23,894 nucleotides of DNA from Myxococcales bacterium (GTDB lineage Bacteria; Myxococcota; Myxococcia; Myxococcales; Myxococcaceae): contig PMBV01000146.1 in the NCBI GenBank assembly GCA_003153055.1, positions 1 to 23,894 on the forward strand, in the 5' to 3' direction. Shown one piece after another: positions 17,398-23,894 of the stretch (position 1 is its first letter; every line of letters starts with the position of its first letter). The notes beneath the pieces are model-generated. The model searched no databases. It was not told where the DNA came from and saw only the letters and a program-made list of their open reading frames with translations. The position numbers were made by a program, and so were the translations under genes.

Positions 17398-17403
17398 GGG
17401 GGG
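17398..17403 (-). other. Frameshift site: run of six C on the coding strand
   Basis: On the plus strand this is GGGGGG. The upstream frame reads Gly-Leu-Pro-Pro-Ala-Leu and becomes nonsense-like, whereas the frame reached by skipping one C reads Gly-Leu-Pro-Leu-Pro-Trp-Asn and continues in good family-like sequence for about 840 residues. The indel is therefore placed here within a few bases. Confidence 0.8.
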
Positions 17404-17959
17404 AGCCCGAAGTCGCCGATTTCGAGGCTCTGGCTGCTCGTGTTGGTGAGGGTGATCTGCCAAGTCAAGGCGTCACCGGTGAGCGAGTAGGTCTCGACGA
17501 CCTTGAAGTTGCGGATTCCGTTGGCGTTGCCCGAGCTCTGGTAGGTGACGGTCACCGAGCTCGGGGTGCTCGAGGTGCTCCTCACGTCGTCGGAGTTGCT
17601 GGTGTTGGCCGTGGACCAGGTCGTCGCCGCGCCCAGGCGGTACTTGAACATGAGCTCGCCGAACCACGCGTGCTCGGCGCTCCCCGCGAGGCTCGGCGCG
17701 TTCGAAGCGTTGAGCACGTAATTGGTGGGGAACAGGTCGTTCACGATGGTGAGCGAGGAGATCTCACCGGAGCTCCCAGTCTGCACGGTGAAGGTCGAGC
17801 TCGAGATGGTCGCCGCCTGCGCCATCACGGGTGCCACGAGCCACGCGACCATCGCGCAGGAGAGCCCCACGGCGCCGGGCTGAGAGCGAGCCACGTTCCA
17901 TCGCATGAATCACGAGCCTTTCGTCGAAGCACCGAGCGCCAGCCGCGCGAGTATCTGAA

Positions 17960-19624
17960 TCAGAAGTAGGTGCGATTCGTCGCCGCGGGAATCCCACCGG
18001 TCACCTGGAGTTTGTAGCCGAAGGTCTCGTTCGGATCCCACCCGTAGGACGCCGCTGACATGTAGCCATCCATCGTGACGTTGGTGACGACGACGATGAC
18101 GACGCCGTTCTTGGGAGCCTTGCTCAGGGTGATAGCCGTCGTCCCGGTGGACACCGCCGGGCTGAACACCACCGAGCCATCCGTGGCGCGGTAGACGATC
18201 TGCGCGCGCAGCTCGGCCGAGGTGCCTTTGCTGCCCGTCGCGTCGGCGGCGAAGGCGACGCTGACCTGCGTGGCCCCGGAGCTGACCGTGATGGGAATGG
18301 TGTTGCGGCCGGTGTAGCGCGGGAGCTTGTTGGTGTCGGTGGGCACCAGCCAGCCGCCCTGGGTGCTGGTGGCGGCGTACATCTCGGCGCTGGCCCGCTG
18401 CTGAATGCTGGTGGAGAGCTCGAGGAAGTCTCCCAGCGCGAGGCGAGCGGCATATTCTTGTACCATGCACTGAACGCGCGACTTGTCCATCAGCCGGGTG
18501 AGCACCTTGAGGTTCTGCTCGCCGGGTTTGGTCTTCTCCCAGATGGCTGCATAGACATGTTGGCCCACGCGCTGCGCGACGAACAGCGGGAACAGGTCGT
18601 TGTACCGAAAGCCGGTGCTGTCCTGCATGTAATCACCCGGGCCGGTCACGGTGCCCGACGAGGTGATGCCGCAGCTCTCGATGGGAACGTGGGGCTGCGT
18701 GTACACCAGCTCGTCGAGGTAGCCGACGTTGGAAGGGAGCGAGAATTGGGTGCTCTGCCCGGGCGTCGCGCCGCTCCGCAGCTCGACCAGGCGAATGATG
18801 AGGTAGTCATTGTGCGACTCGTGCACCCACGAGGTCTGGTTCCCGTCGATGGTTCCGTAGGCGTTCTGGAGCACGTGGTTGAACTCGTGCGTGACGTTCC
18901 ACCGCTCGCCATCATCGGTCATCGCCTTGGAGTCGGTTTCGACCATCGGGTAGCTCCCCTCCCAGCTCTGATCGCCGGTCTGCCCCGGGTCGTTCGGCAG
19001 CCCCGTGCCGGTGAACCAGTAGTCCAAGGAGTGGGCCCCGCTGGCACCGGTGCTCCACGGTGGCAAGTGAATGTACGAGAACTCGGTCTCGAGCCTGAGG
19101 TCCTCGTTGATGCGGGTGAGGATGGCCGTCTGCGTCGCCTGGGGTACCTGAGAGGGGCCGTTGGGGCCCTCGTTCATCAGGAGGTAGCCAAAGGCGATCT
19201 TCGTCGTCGGAGCTCCGTACGGGTTGACTGCGATGGGGGTGAGCACCGGGTTGGTTTGCCAAGCGGCGGGGGGCGTGCCGCTGGGCACGGTGCCGTAGTC
19301 GCAGAAGGTCGAGTCGCTGCTCGTGCCGCCGCCTGCTCCACCGCCCACGTTGGCCGCTCCACCGCCCTGCCCTCCGGCTCCTCCGCCCGCGCCGCCACCA
19401 GCCTTCCCCGAACCTCCGCCCGCGCTGCCACCCCCACCACCGACGCGGCCAGTTCCTCCGCCCGCGTTTCCGGCGCCTCCGCCCGTGCCGCCATCGCCGC
19501 CACCGAGGGAGCCAGCCCCTCCGCCCGCCGTGCCACCACCCACGGCCGAGCCGTCAGGGATGAGCGCACGGCCCTCCCCACATGCGAGGAGGGACGCGGC
19601 AAACAGCACGATGTGCTTGTTCAT
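17960..19624 (-). CDS. Lipoprotein with Gly-rich stalk and HExxH metallopeptidase motif (DUF6055-like)
   Basis: A 554-residue envelope protein. The signal MNKHIVLFAASLLAC has lipobox LLAC (Cys15). Residues about 27-101 are almost pure Gly/Ala/Ser/Thr, a stalk. The catalytic-looking core follows: WNVTHEFNHVLQNAYG with H246-E-F-N-H250, then SWVHESHNDYL with H268, E269 and H271 as candidates for the third zinc ligand and second-shell residues. Downstream, DLFPLFVAQRVGQHVYAAIWE resembles the helix pair after the motif in DUF6055-type proteins. The last 150 residues are beta-rich (NTIPITVSSGATQVSVAFAA) and look like a prepeptidase-type C-terminal sandwich. The family name is from memory and not certain. 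The ATG at 19624 has the ribosome binding site GAGGGG; the frame to 19684 is not needed. It is 53 bases ahead of the DUF5695-like gene on the same strand, probably co-transcribed. Confidence 0.75.
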   Translation of the reverse strand: MNKHIVLFAASLLACGEGRALIPDGSAVGGGTAGGGAGSLGGGDGGTGGGAGNAGGGTGRVGGGGGSAGGGSGKAGGGAGGGAGGQGGGAANVGGGAGGGTSSDSTFCDYGTVPSGTPPAAWQTNPVLTPIAVNPYGAPTTKIAFGYLLMNEGPNGPSQVPQATQTAILTRINEDLRLETEFSYIHLPPWSTGASGAHSLDYWFTGTGLPNDPGQTGDQSWEGSYPMVETDSKAMTDDGERWNVTHEFNHVLQNAYGTIDGNQTSWVHESHNDYLIIRLVELRSGATPGQSTQFSLPSNVGYLDELVYTQPHVPIESCGITSSGTVTGPGDYMQDSTGFRYNDLFPLFVAQRVGQHVYAAIWEKTKPGEQNLKVLTRLMDKSRVQCMVQEYAARLALGDFLELSTSIQQRASAEMYAATSTQGGWLVPTDTNKLPRYTGRNTIPITVSSGATQVSVAFAADATGSKGTSAELRAQIVYRATDGSVVFSPAVSTGTTAITLSKAPKNGVVIVVVTNVTMDGYMSAASYGWDPNETFGYKLQVTGGIPAATNRTYF

Positions 19625-19808
19625 GGACACCCCTCGAGGCCCCCTGCGCGGCTCATGGAGAGCGCTCCGGTTTCTTCGGGTCAAAGGGCCAAAATCGTCC
19701 CTCCTGTGAACTCAAGGTACCGGGCGCCCCGGGAGGCCGATAAATCTTCCTGAAGTTCTCGCGTCTCTGGCAGAGCAGGAGCAGTCGCCGTCAAAGGAAG
19801 AGGAACCA
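19625..19808. promoter_or_regulatory. Divergent promoter region, metallopeptidase lipoprotein / YXWGXW gene
   Basis: The two start codons are 184 bases apart and point away from each other. An AT-rich island (GATAAATCTTCCTGAAG, beginning at 19739) is the best candidate for promoter elements, but no clean -35/-10 pair can be drawn. Both genes have good ribosome binding sites (GAGGGG on the minus strand, GGAAGAGG on the plus strand). Confidence 0.3.
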
Positions 19809-21155
19809 ATGATTCTGCACTCGTGCGTAGCGTTGCTGCTGCTGGCTGAACCCGGGCCCATGTACGTCGACGTGGCGATGGATCCGACGGGCCACGACGT
19901 GCCGTCCGTGGAGACCTTCTACGAGGCCTTGAGCCCACACGGTACCTGGTACGACGACGCCACCTACGGCTGGGCCTTCGTCCCTTCGGTGCCGGGCTAT
20001 GTGCCGTACACCAACGGGTTCTGGAAGGTCACCGACTTCGGCTTCACCTGGATCTCCGCCGAGCCCTTCGGTTGGGCGACCGACCACTACGGCCGCTGGG
20101 TCTGGGCGAATCAGTGGATCTGGGTCCCCGACACGACCTGGGGCCCGGCGTGGGTCCAGTGGCGCGTGGGCGATGGCTGGGTTGGATGGGCCCCGATGGG
20201 CTACGGCCGTGGCGCCTACTTCCCTGAGGCGATGTGGCGCTTCGTGCCTTCGCAGGCTGTGCTGACCCGCGACCTGCGCCGCGCCTATGCGCGCGAGCCA
20301 GCCGAGTACCTCCTCCACCGCACCGTCTTCCTCGAGCGGTACCATCGACACAATGGCCACATGTGGGGCTCGGGTCCCGACGACACCTGGCTGCGTGGCC
20401 AACGGGTGGCCGTGCGCCGCGAACCGCTGCGGTTCGACGAGGTCGGCCGGTACGATGAGCACCAGCGGCATGAGGCTGAGCGCCGCGAGGCCGAGCTCCG
20501 GAGCCGCTACCGTGAACGCCTCGAGCGCGAAGGGGGCGCTCGGCACCCCGTCAGCGAGCAGGAGTGGCGGTCAGCCGATGAGCGTCGGCGCCGTGGTGAC
20601 GACGGCGAAGGGCGACGGTACCCGGACCCGTCGATGGACGAGCGCGGACGCCGAGGCGAGGGCGAGGAGCGTCGCCGGGCCGCCGACGACTACCGTCGAC
20701 AGGAGGACCAGCGGCGTGAGGCCGAGCAGCAGCGGCGTCACGAAGAGGAGAATCAGCGGAGGCAGTCTGCCGAGCACGACCGCGAACAACAGGAACGACG
20801 CCAACACGAGGAGGAAAACCAGCACCGGCAGCAGGAGGAGCAGCGGCGTCACCAGGAGGGCGACCAACGCCGACAGGCCGACCAGTACCGGCAGCAGGAG
20901 GAGCAGCGCCGTCACCAGGAGGACGACCAGCGCCGCCAGGCCGAGCAGGAGCGCCGTCAGCAGGAGGAGCAGCGTCGGCAGGGCGATCAACAACGGCGCC
21001 AGCAGGAGGATCAGCGTCGACAGGTCGACCAGCAACGCCGCCAGCAGGAGGAGCAACAGCGCCATCAGGGGGACGACCAGCGCCGGCAGGGGGACGACCA
21101 GCGCCGGCAGCGGGACGACCAGCACCGACAACAGGACGACCAGCACCGGCAATAG
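19809..21155 (+). CDS. YXWGXW/DUF6600-like envelope protein with long Gln/Arg/Glu-rich tail
   Basis: A 448-residue exported protein. Residues 1-13 (MILHSCVALLLLA) are a short signal peptide. Residues about 35-130 have the Trp/Tyr-rich pattern of DUF6600/YXWGXW proteins (LSPHGTWYDDATYGWAFVPS, then YGRWVWANQWIWVPDTTWGP and AWVQWRVGDGWVGWAPMGYG). Residues about 213-448 are nearly all Arg, Gln, Glu, Asp and His, written as units such as EEQRRHQEDDQRRQ, which would form a long charged single helix or coiled coil. The family is found in the envelope of Gram-negative bacteria, with unknown function. The ribosome binding site GGAAGAGG lies just ahead of the ATG. The stop TAG arises inside the repeat: CAACAG in the previous unit becomes CAATAG, and repeat copies continue beyond it. 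The tail length is probably variable between strains. Confidence 0.85.
   Translation: MILHSCVALLLLAEPGPMYVDVAMDPTGHDVPSVETFYEALSPHGTWYDDATYGWAFVPSVPGYVPYTNGFWKVTDFGFTWISAEPFGWATDHYGRWVWANQWIWVPDTTWGPAWVQWRVGDGWVGWAPMGYGRGAYFPEAMWRFVPSQAVLTRDLRRAYAREPAEYLLHRTVFLERYHRHNGHMWGSGPDDTWLRGQRVAVRREPLRFDEVGRYDEHQRHEAERREAELRSRYRERLEREGGARHPVSEQEWRSADERRRRGDDGEGRRYPDPSMDERGRRGEGEERRRAADDYRRQEDQRREAEQQRRHEEENQRRQSAEHDREQQERRQHEEENQHRQQEEQRRHQEGDQRRQADQYRQQEEQRRHQEDDQRRQAEQERRQQEEQRRQGDQQRRQQEDQRRQVDQQRRQQEEQQRHQGDDQRRQGDDQRRQRDDQHRQQDDQHRQ
20829..20954 (+). repeat. 63-bp direct repeats in the charged tail
   Basis: Two near-identical 63-base copies begin with CAGCAGGAGGAGCAGCG at 20829 and 20892. Each encodes a 21-residue unit of the type QQEEQRRHQEGDQRRQADQYR. 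Shorter related units flank them on both sides. Confidence 0.75.
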
Positions 21156-21215
21156 GGACGACCAGCACCGGCAATAGGACGACCAGCACCGGTAATAGGA
21201 CGACCAGGGCCGGTA
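21071..21215 (+). repeat. 21-bp tandem repeats spanning and outlasting the stop codon
   Basis: Units starting GGACGACCAGCRCCGGCA lie at 21071, 21092, 21113, 21134, 21156, 21177 and, degenerate, 21198. The first units encode a seven-residue DDQRRQG-type repeat. The step from 21134 to 21156 is 22 bases, so one base has been added. The later units contain TAG or TAA in the ancestral frame. The repeat therefore runs about 60 bases past the present stop at 21155. Confidence 0.8.
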
Positions 21216-21237
21216 GGTCGAATGTGACGAAGCAGGG

Positions 21238-21258
21238 CGCGACAACCAGGTTGTCGCG
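21238..21258. repeat. Perfect palindrome, copy 1 (9-bp arms, 3-base loop)
   Basis: CGCGACAAC-CAG-GTTGTCGCG. It would form a strong hairpin in RNA. It lies about 80 bases after the stop of the YXWGXW gene. No T-run follows, so it may be a terminator-like hairpin, an operator or a dispersed palindromic repeat. Confidence 0.85.
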
Positions 21259-21273
21259 ATCAGACGCCAATTC

Positions 21274-21292
21274 GCGACAACCAGGTTGTCGC
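21274..21292. repeat. Perfect palindrome, copy 2 (8-bp arms, 3-base loop)
   Basis: GCGACAAC-CAG-GTTGTCGC, identical in its 19-base core to copy 1 and exactly 35 bases downstream of it. The flanks of the two copies differ, so this is a repeated element and not a longer duplication. Confidence 0.85.
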
Positions 21293-21847
21293 CCGGCAAA
21301 GGGTGACACCCCTCGACGACTCCACGGTCGGAGCTCGAACATGAGCGCGCGACCGTCCTGAAAGGAGCTCAACCGGGTCCCTGCGCGGTCGCCCAGAGCT
21401 GATCACCTGGCAAGAACCGCACGATCAGTTGGCGTCGTTCACTCGCCTCTCTGGTCGTGTTCGATGGGAGCGGGAGAGGTCGCCTGTCTCCGCAGAGGAA
21501 GGCGGCGGTGGGAGCCACGAGGACGGGCGGCGGGTGCCCACGCACCGAGGCACGGTCAGCACACATGAGAGGCACAGCCCCGACCGGCCGAGGGGCTCGT
21601 GATGCCCGCTCGGAGCCCCCGGACCTCCAGCCCGCGACCCATGCCTCGAGCCCTTCGGTCCCAACCTTGTTCGACTCATCGGAAACACGGCCCTGATCGC
21701 GACAACCAAGGACCATGCCCGAGTCGTTCGCCCGCTGGGAAATGCTCCTCCCCTCGACAGCACGCCTTCGAGCAGTGTCTGGCTGGAGCAACGTCGTCCT
21801 CCCGAGCCTCCACCCCGCTCCCGCTGCCCCGCGAACCGGGCCGCCAC

Positions 21848-22078
21848 TCAGGCCTTGCTCGTGCCTTCCCTCAGACGTCGAGCGGCCTCGAGCACCAGCG
21901 GTGACGCGCCCTCTCCGCGGGTCACCTCAAGGCACTCGAGGAGCTGCGACCGCATCGCCGGAGTCCAGAAGCGCCTCAAGTGCGCGGCCGTCTCGTCGGC
22001 GGCGGCGGCCTGGTCCGGGTAGGCCTCGAAGAAGGTGCCCACCTGGTTGGCCATTTTGAGCAGCTTAGCGACGTCCAT
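21848..22078 (-). CDS. fdsD: NAD-dependent formate dehydrogenase delta subunit
   Basis: A 76-residue cytoplasmic protein. Its sequence MDVAKLLKMANQVGTFFEAYPDQ, then AAHLRRFWTPAMRSQLLECL, and a closing SPLVLEAARRL match the small FdsD subunit of soluble NAD-dependent molybdenum formate dehydrogenases. FdsD is needed for an active complex in known systems, although its exact role is not settled. Its start lies inside the end of the alpha-subunit gene (14-base overlap), implying translational coupling. It is the last gene of the operon; a long non-coding space follows. Confidence 0.9.
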   Translation of the reverse strand: MDVAKLLKMANQVGTFFEAYPDQAAAADETAAHLRRFWTPAMRSQLLECLEVTRGEGASPLVLEAARRLREGTSKA

Positions 22079-23894
22079 GATCGTGTCCCGGGAGGAGGCC
22101 CACCTGCGTCTGGGTGAAGTGGCGATGCCGTGCTTGCCACTCCGACGGCTCCTTCACCACCGTGAGCTCGACGGCCGTCACCTTGTACTCTGGGCAGTTG
22201 GTGGCCCAATCGGAGTTGTCGGTGGTGACGACGTTGGCCCCCGACTCGGGGAAGTGGAAGGTCGTGTACACCACCCCAGGCTGCATTCGATCGCTCACCG
22301 TGGCGCGCAGCACCGTCGTGCCAGCCCGGCTCGCGATACCAACCCAGTCGCCCTCCTTGATGCCTCGCTCGTTCGCGTCATGCGGGTGCACCTCGAGGCG
22401 GTCTTCACCATGCCACTGAGTATTGGGCGTGCGCCGGGTCTGCGCGCCGACGTTGTACTGCGACAAGATGCGCCCAGTGGTGAGCAGCAGCGGATAACGA
22501 GGGCTCACCTTCTCATCGGTCGGCACGTACTTGGTGAGCATGAACCGACCCTTGCCCCGCACGAAGCGCTCCCTGTGCATGATGGCCGTGCCAGCCTCCG
22601 GCGTGGTGTCGTTGCACGGCCACTGCACCGAGCCGAGCCGCTCGAGCTTCTCGTAGCTGACGCCGGCGAAGGTGGGTGTCAGCCGGGCGATCTCCGCCAT
22701 GATCTCCGAGGGATGCTGGTACTCCATCGGGTAGCCCAGCGCCGTGGCCAGCGCCGCGGTCACCTGCCAGTCCTCCTTGCCGGCCAGGGGCGGCGTCACC
22801 TTGCGCACCCGTGAGATGCGCCGCTCGCCATTGGTGAAGGTGCCGTCCTTCTCGAGGAACGACGAGCCCGGCAGGAAGACGTGGGCGTACTTGGCGGTCT
22901 CGTTGAGAAAGAGATCCTGCACCACCACGCACTCCATCGCGCGGAGGGCCGCCTCGACATGCCGGGTGTTGGGGTCTGACTGGGCCACGTCCTCGCCCTG
23001 GCAGTAGAGGCCCTTGAACGAGCCGTCGAGCGCCGCCTCGAGCATGTTGGGAATGCGCAGTCCCGGCTCGGGGTCGAGCGTCACGCCCCAGGCCGCTTCG
23101 AAGAAGGCCCGCGTGGTGCTGTCGGAGACGTGCCGGTACCCTGGCAGCTCATGGGGGAAGGAGCCCATGTCGCACGAGCCCTGCACGTTGTTCTGCCCTC
23201 GCAGCGGGTTGACTCCCACACCCAAGCGCCCCACGTTGCCGGTGGCCATGGCGAGGTTGGCGATGCCCATCACGGTGGTCGAGCCCTGGCTGTGCTCGGT
23301 GACCCCGAGGCCGTAGTAGATGGCCGCGTTGCCTCCCGTCGCGTAGAGCCGGGCGGCGCCACGGACGAGCTCGGCCGGCACGCCCGTCACCGCCGCGGTC
23401 GCCTCGGGCGAGTGCTCCGGCCGCGCCACGAATCCGCTCCACAGGGCGAACGAGGCCTCGTCGCAGCGCTCGGCCACGAAGCCCGTGGCCACCAGGTGCT
23501 CAGTGACGATGACGTGGGCCAGGGCGGTGACGAGGGCCACGTTGGTGCCCGGCCTCAGCTTCAGGTGGTAGTCGGCCTTGATGTGCGGGCTGCTCACTAA
23601 TTCGATGCTGCGCGGGTCGATGACGATGAGCCGGGCGCCCCGGCGCACGCTCTCCTTGAGCCGTGAACCGAACACCGGGTGGGCGTCGGTGGGGTTCGAG
23701 CCCATCACCAGAATGACCTGCGCCTCGAGCACCGAATCGAAGGTCTGGGTGCCGGCGGAGGTGCCCAGCGTCACCCCGAGCCCGTAGCCGGTGGGCGCGT
23801 GGCAAACCCGGGCGCAGGTGTCGACGTTGTTGTTGCCGAAGGCTGCGCGGATGAGCTTCTGCACCAGGTAGGTCTCCTCGTTGGTGCAGCGCGA
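22065..23894 (-). CDS. fdsA: Formate dehydrogenase alpha (molybdenum catalytic) subunit, C-terminal part (cut by window edge)
   Basis: This subunit oxidises formate to CO2 at a bis-molybdopterin-guanine-dinucleotide molybdenum centre. The gene enters from the right edge; about 609 residues are visible and the N-terminal Fe-S domains are outside. The visible part begins SRCTNEETYLVQKLIRAAFG and contains NNNVDTCARVCHAPTGYGLG; Cys in CARVC is the molybdenum ligand, in the position of selenocysteine in some homologues. Further hallmarks are ILVMGSNPTDAHPVFGSRLK, YYGLGVTEHSQGSTTV, GVGVNPLRGQNNVQGSCDMG, HVFLPGSSFLEKDGTFTNGE and TGRILSQYNVGAQTRRTP, ending in a molydopterin-dinucleotide-binding domain (VEVHPHDA-type block, TTFHFPESGANVVTTD). 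Adjacency to fdsD supports the FdsA assignment over membrane-type FdhA. It ends in TAA at 22067-22065. Confidence 0.95.
   Translation of the reverse strand, partial: SRCTNEETYLVQKLIRAAFGNNNVDTCARVCHAPTGYGLGVTLGTSAGTQTFDSVLEAQVILVMGSNPTDAHPVFGSRLKESVRRGARLIVIDPRSIELVSSPHIKADYHLKLRPGTNVALVTALAHVIVTEHLVATGFVAERCDEASFALWSGFVARPEHSPEATAAVTGVPAELVRGAARLYATGGNAAIYYGLGVTEHSQGSTTVMGIANLAMATGNVGRLGVGVNPLRGQNNVQGSCDMGSFPHELPGYRHVSDSTTRAFFEAAWGVTLDPEPGLRIPNMLEAALDGSFKGLYCQGEDVAQSDPNTRHVEAALRAMECVVVQDLFLNETAKYAHVFLPGSSFLEKDGTFTNGERRISRVRKVTPPLAGKEDWQVTAALATALGYPMEYQHPSEIMAEIARLTPTFAGVSYEKLERLGSVQWPCNDTTPEAGTAIMHRERFVRGKGRFMLTKYVPTDEKVSPRYPLLLTTGRILSQYNVGAQTRRTPNTQWHGEDRLEVHPHDANERGIKEGDWVGIASRAGTTVLRATVSDRMQPGVVYTTFHFPESGANVVTTDNSDWATNCPEYKVTAVELTVVKEPSEWQARHRHFTQTQVGLLPGHDHGRR

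Larger units (their letters stand above)
14873..17906 (-). pseudogene. Secreted DUF5695-like protein with MYXO-CTERM-like tail, interrupted by a frameshift
   Basis: Removing one base gives a continuous 1010-residue protein. The N-terminus is a signal peptide (cut after about residue 31, VMAQA). An Ig/beta-sandwich-like domain follows (VVETYSLTGDALTWQITLTN), then a long region rich in Trp and Tyr (WYDRAFAYPHAFNTFFGMYK, WWNFQYAMSLIGWALDDWLR) that suggests a six-hairpin glycosidase fold. I match the whole to DUF5695 from memory. The C-terminus has a Gly/Ser/Thr-rich stalk and then GRGCSIGPSGDGSVLGGL followed by RRR, a MYXO-CTERM-like sorting signal normally processed at Cys for surface anchoring. 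The first 168 residues are in one frame and the rest in another, joined at a run of six C (17403-17398). Restoring five C yields GDFGLPLPWNQYWFVDND, which fits well. Sequencing error, true mutation or ribosomal slippage are all possible. As read, the products would be a 434-codon frame (17906-16602) and an ORF with first ATG at 17326. Confidence 0.8.
21156..21847. other. Region of about 690 bp without a convincing gene, between convergent genes
   Basis: After the trailing repeat units come two palindromes (21238-21258 and 21274-21292) and then about 550 bases in which no open frame on either strand looks like a real protein. Frames of 140 codons on the minus strand have no recognisable motif, no ribosome binding site and mutually overlapping alternatives. 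A lone half-copy of the palindrome (CTGATCGCGACAACC) appears at about 21694-21708. I see no RNA gene or mobile element. Confidence 0.6.

Noticed and set aside
18458..19753. 431-codon plus-strand open frame opposite the HExxH lipoprotein
   Set aside because: The minus strand has a signal peptide, stalk and HExxH core; the plus frame has no signals of coding.
20287..21177. Alternative plus-strand frame through the repeat tail (296 codons)
   Set aside because: Open only because the 21- and 63-bp repeats lack stops in that frame; Ser/Arg/Thr-rich with no start signal.
21369..21847. Two overlapping 140-codon minus-strand frames in the long intergenic space
   Set aside because: No recognisable motif or ribosome binding site, and competing frames of equal length overlap; not supportable as genes.
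23790..23820. Possible selenocysteine at the formate dehydrogenase active site
   Set aside because: The codon at the molybdenum-ligand position reads Cys (CARVC), so no in-frame TGA needs recoding.

Overview
This is a GC-rich window of about 23.9 kb that looks like the chromosome of a myxobacterium or another Myxococcota. The evidence is a MYXO-CTERM-like sorting tail on one secreted protein, many predicted lipoproteins with Gly/Ser/Thr-rich linkers, TPR+PEGA proteins, a lysine-rich histone-H1-like tail protein, and strong G/C preference at third codon positions. I see no rRNA, tRNA, CRISPR array, insertion sequence or phage module. The genus call is an inference.

Left part (1-8541): the 5' part of an FtsH-type AAA+ membrane protease runs off the left edge on the minus strand. 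Next comes a minus-strand pair, a TPR/PEGA membrane protein and a large lipoprotein, joined by a 4-base stop/start overlap. Divergent from it is a secreted helical protein. A convergent PBP4-type D-Ala-D-Ala carboxypeptidase with a long extra C-terminal domain follows. Divergent from that is an SRPBCC (AHSA1-like) protein carrying a histone-H1-like Lys/Ala/Pro tail. Ribulose-phosphate 3-epimerase closes this block.

Centre (8542-14873): a GAF+HD-GYP signalling protein (probable cyclic-di-GMP phosphodiesterase) is coupled by a 4-base overlap to a DUF2807/GIN-type beta-repeat lipoprotein. A convergent lipoprotein-pyruvate kinase pair has an AT-rich palindrome upstream. Then come a divergent helical-repeat hypothetical protein and a convergent SprT-like zinc metallopeptidase.

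Right-centre (13995-19624): three minus-strand genes may form one transcription unit. They encode a lipoprotein with an HExxH zinc-protease motif on a Gly-rich stalk, a large DUF5695-like secreted protein with a MYXO-CTERM-like tail, and the SprT-like peptidase, whose start overlaps the preceding stop. The DUF5695-like gene is broken by an apparent one-base insertion in a run of six C (minus strand; 17398-17403).

Right (19809-23894): a YXWGXW/DUF6600-like envelope protein has a very long charged Gln/Arg/Glu tail whose DNA repeats continue past the stop codon. About 690 bp without a convincing gene follow, containing two copies of a perfect palindrome. The window ends in a formate dehydrogenase delta subunit and the partial catalytic alpha subunit, overlapping by 14 bases.

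I did not find a clear new multi-gene defence or biosynthetic system. The points most worth a second look are the SRPBCC-H1-like fusion, the frameshifted DUF5695/HExxH/SprT cluster, the decaying repeat tail of the YXWGXW gene with its nearby palindromes, and the HD-GYP protein with a large insertion.
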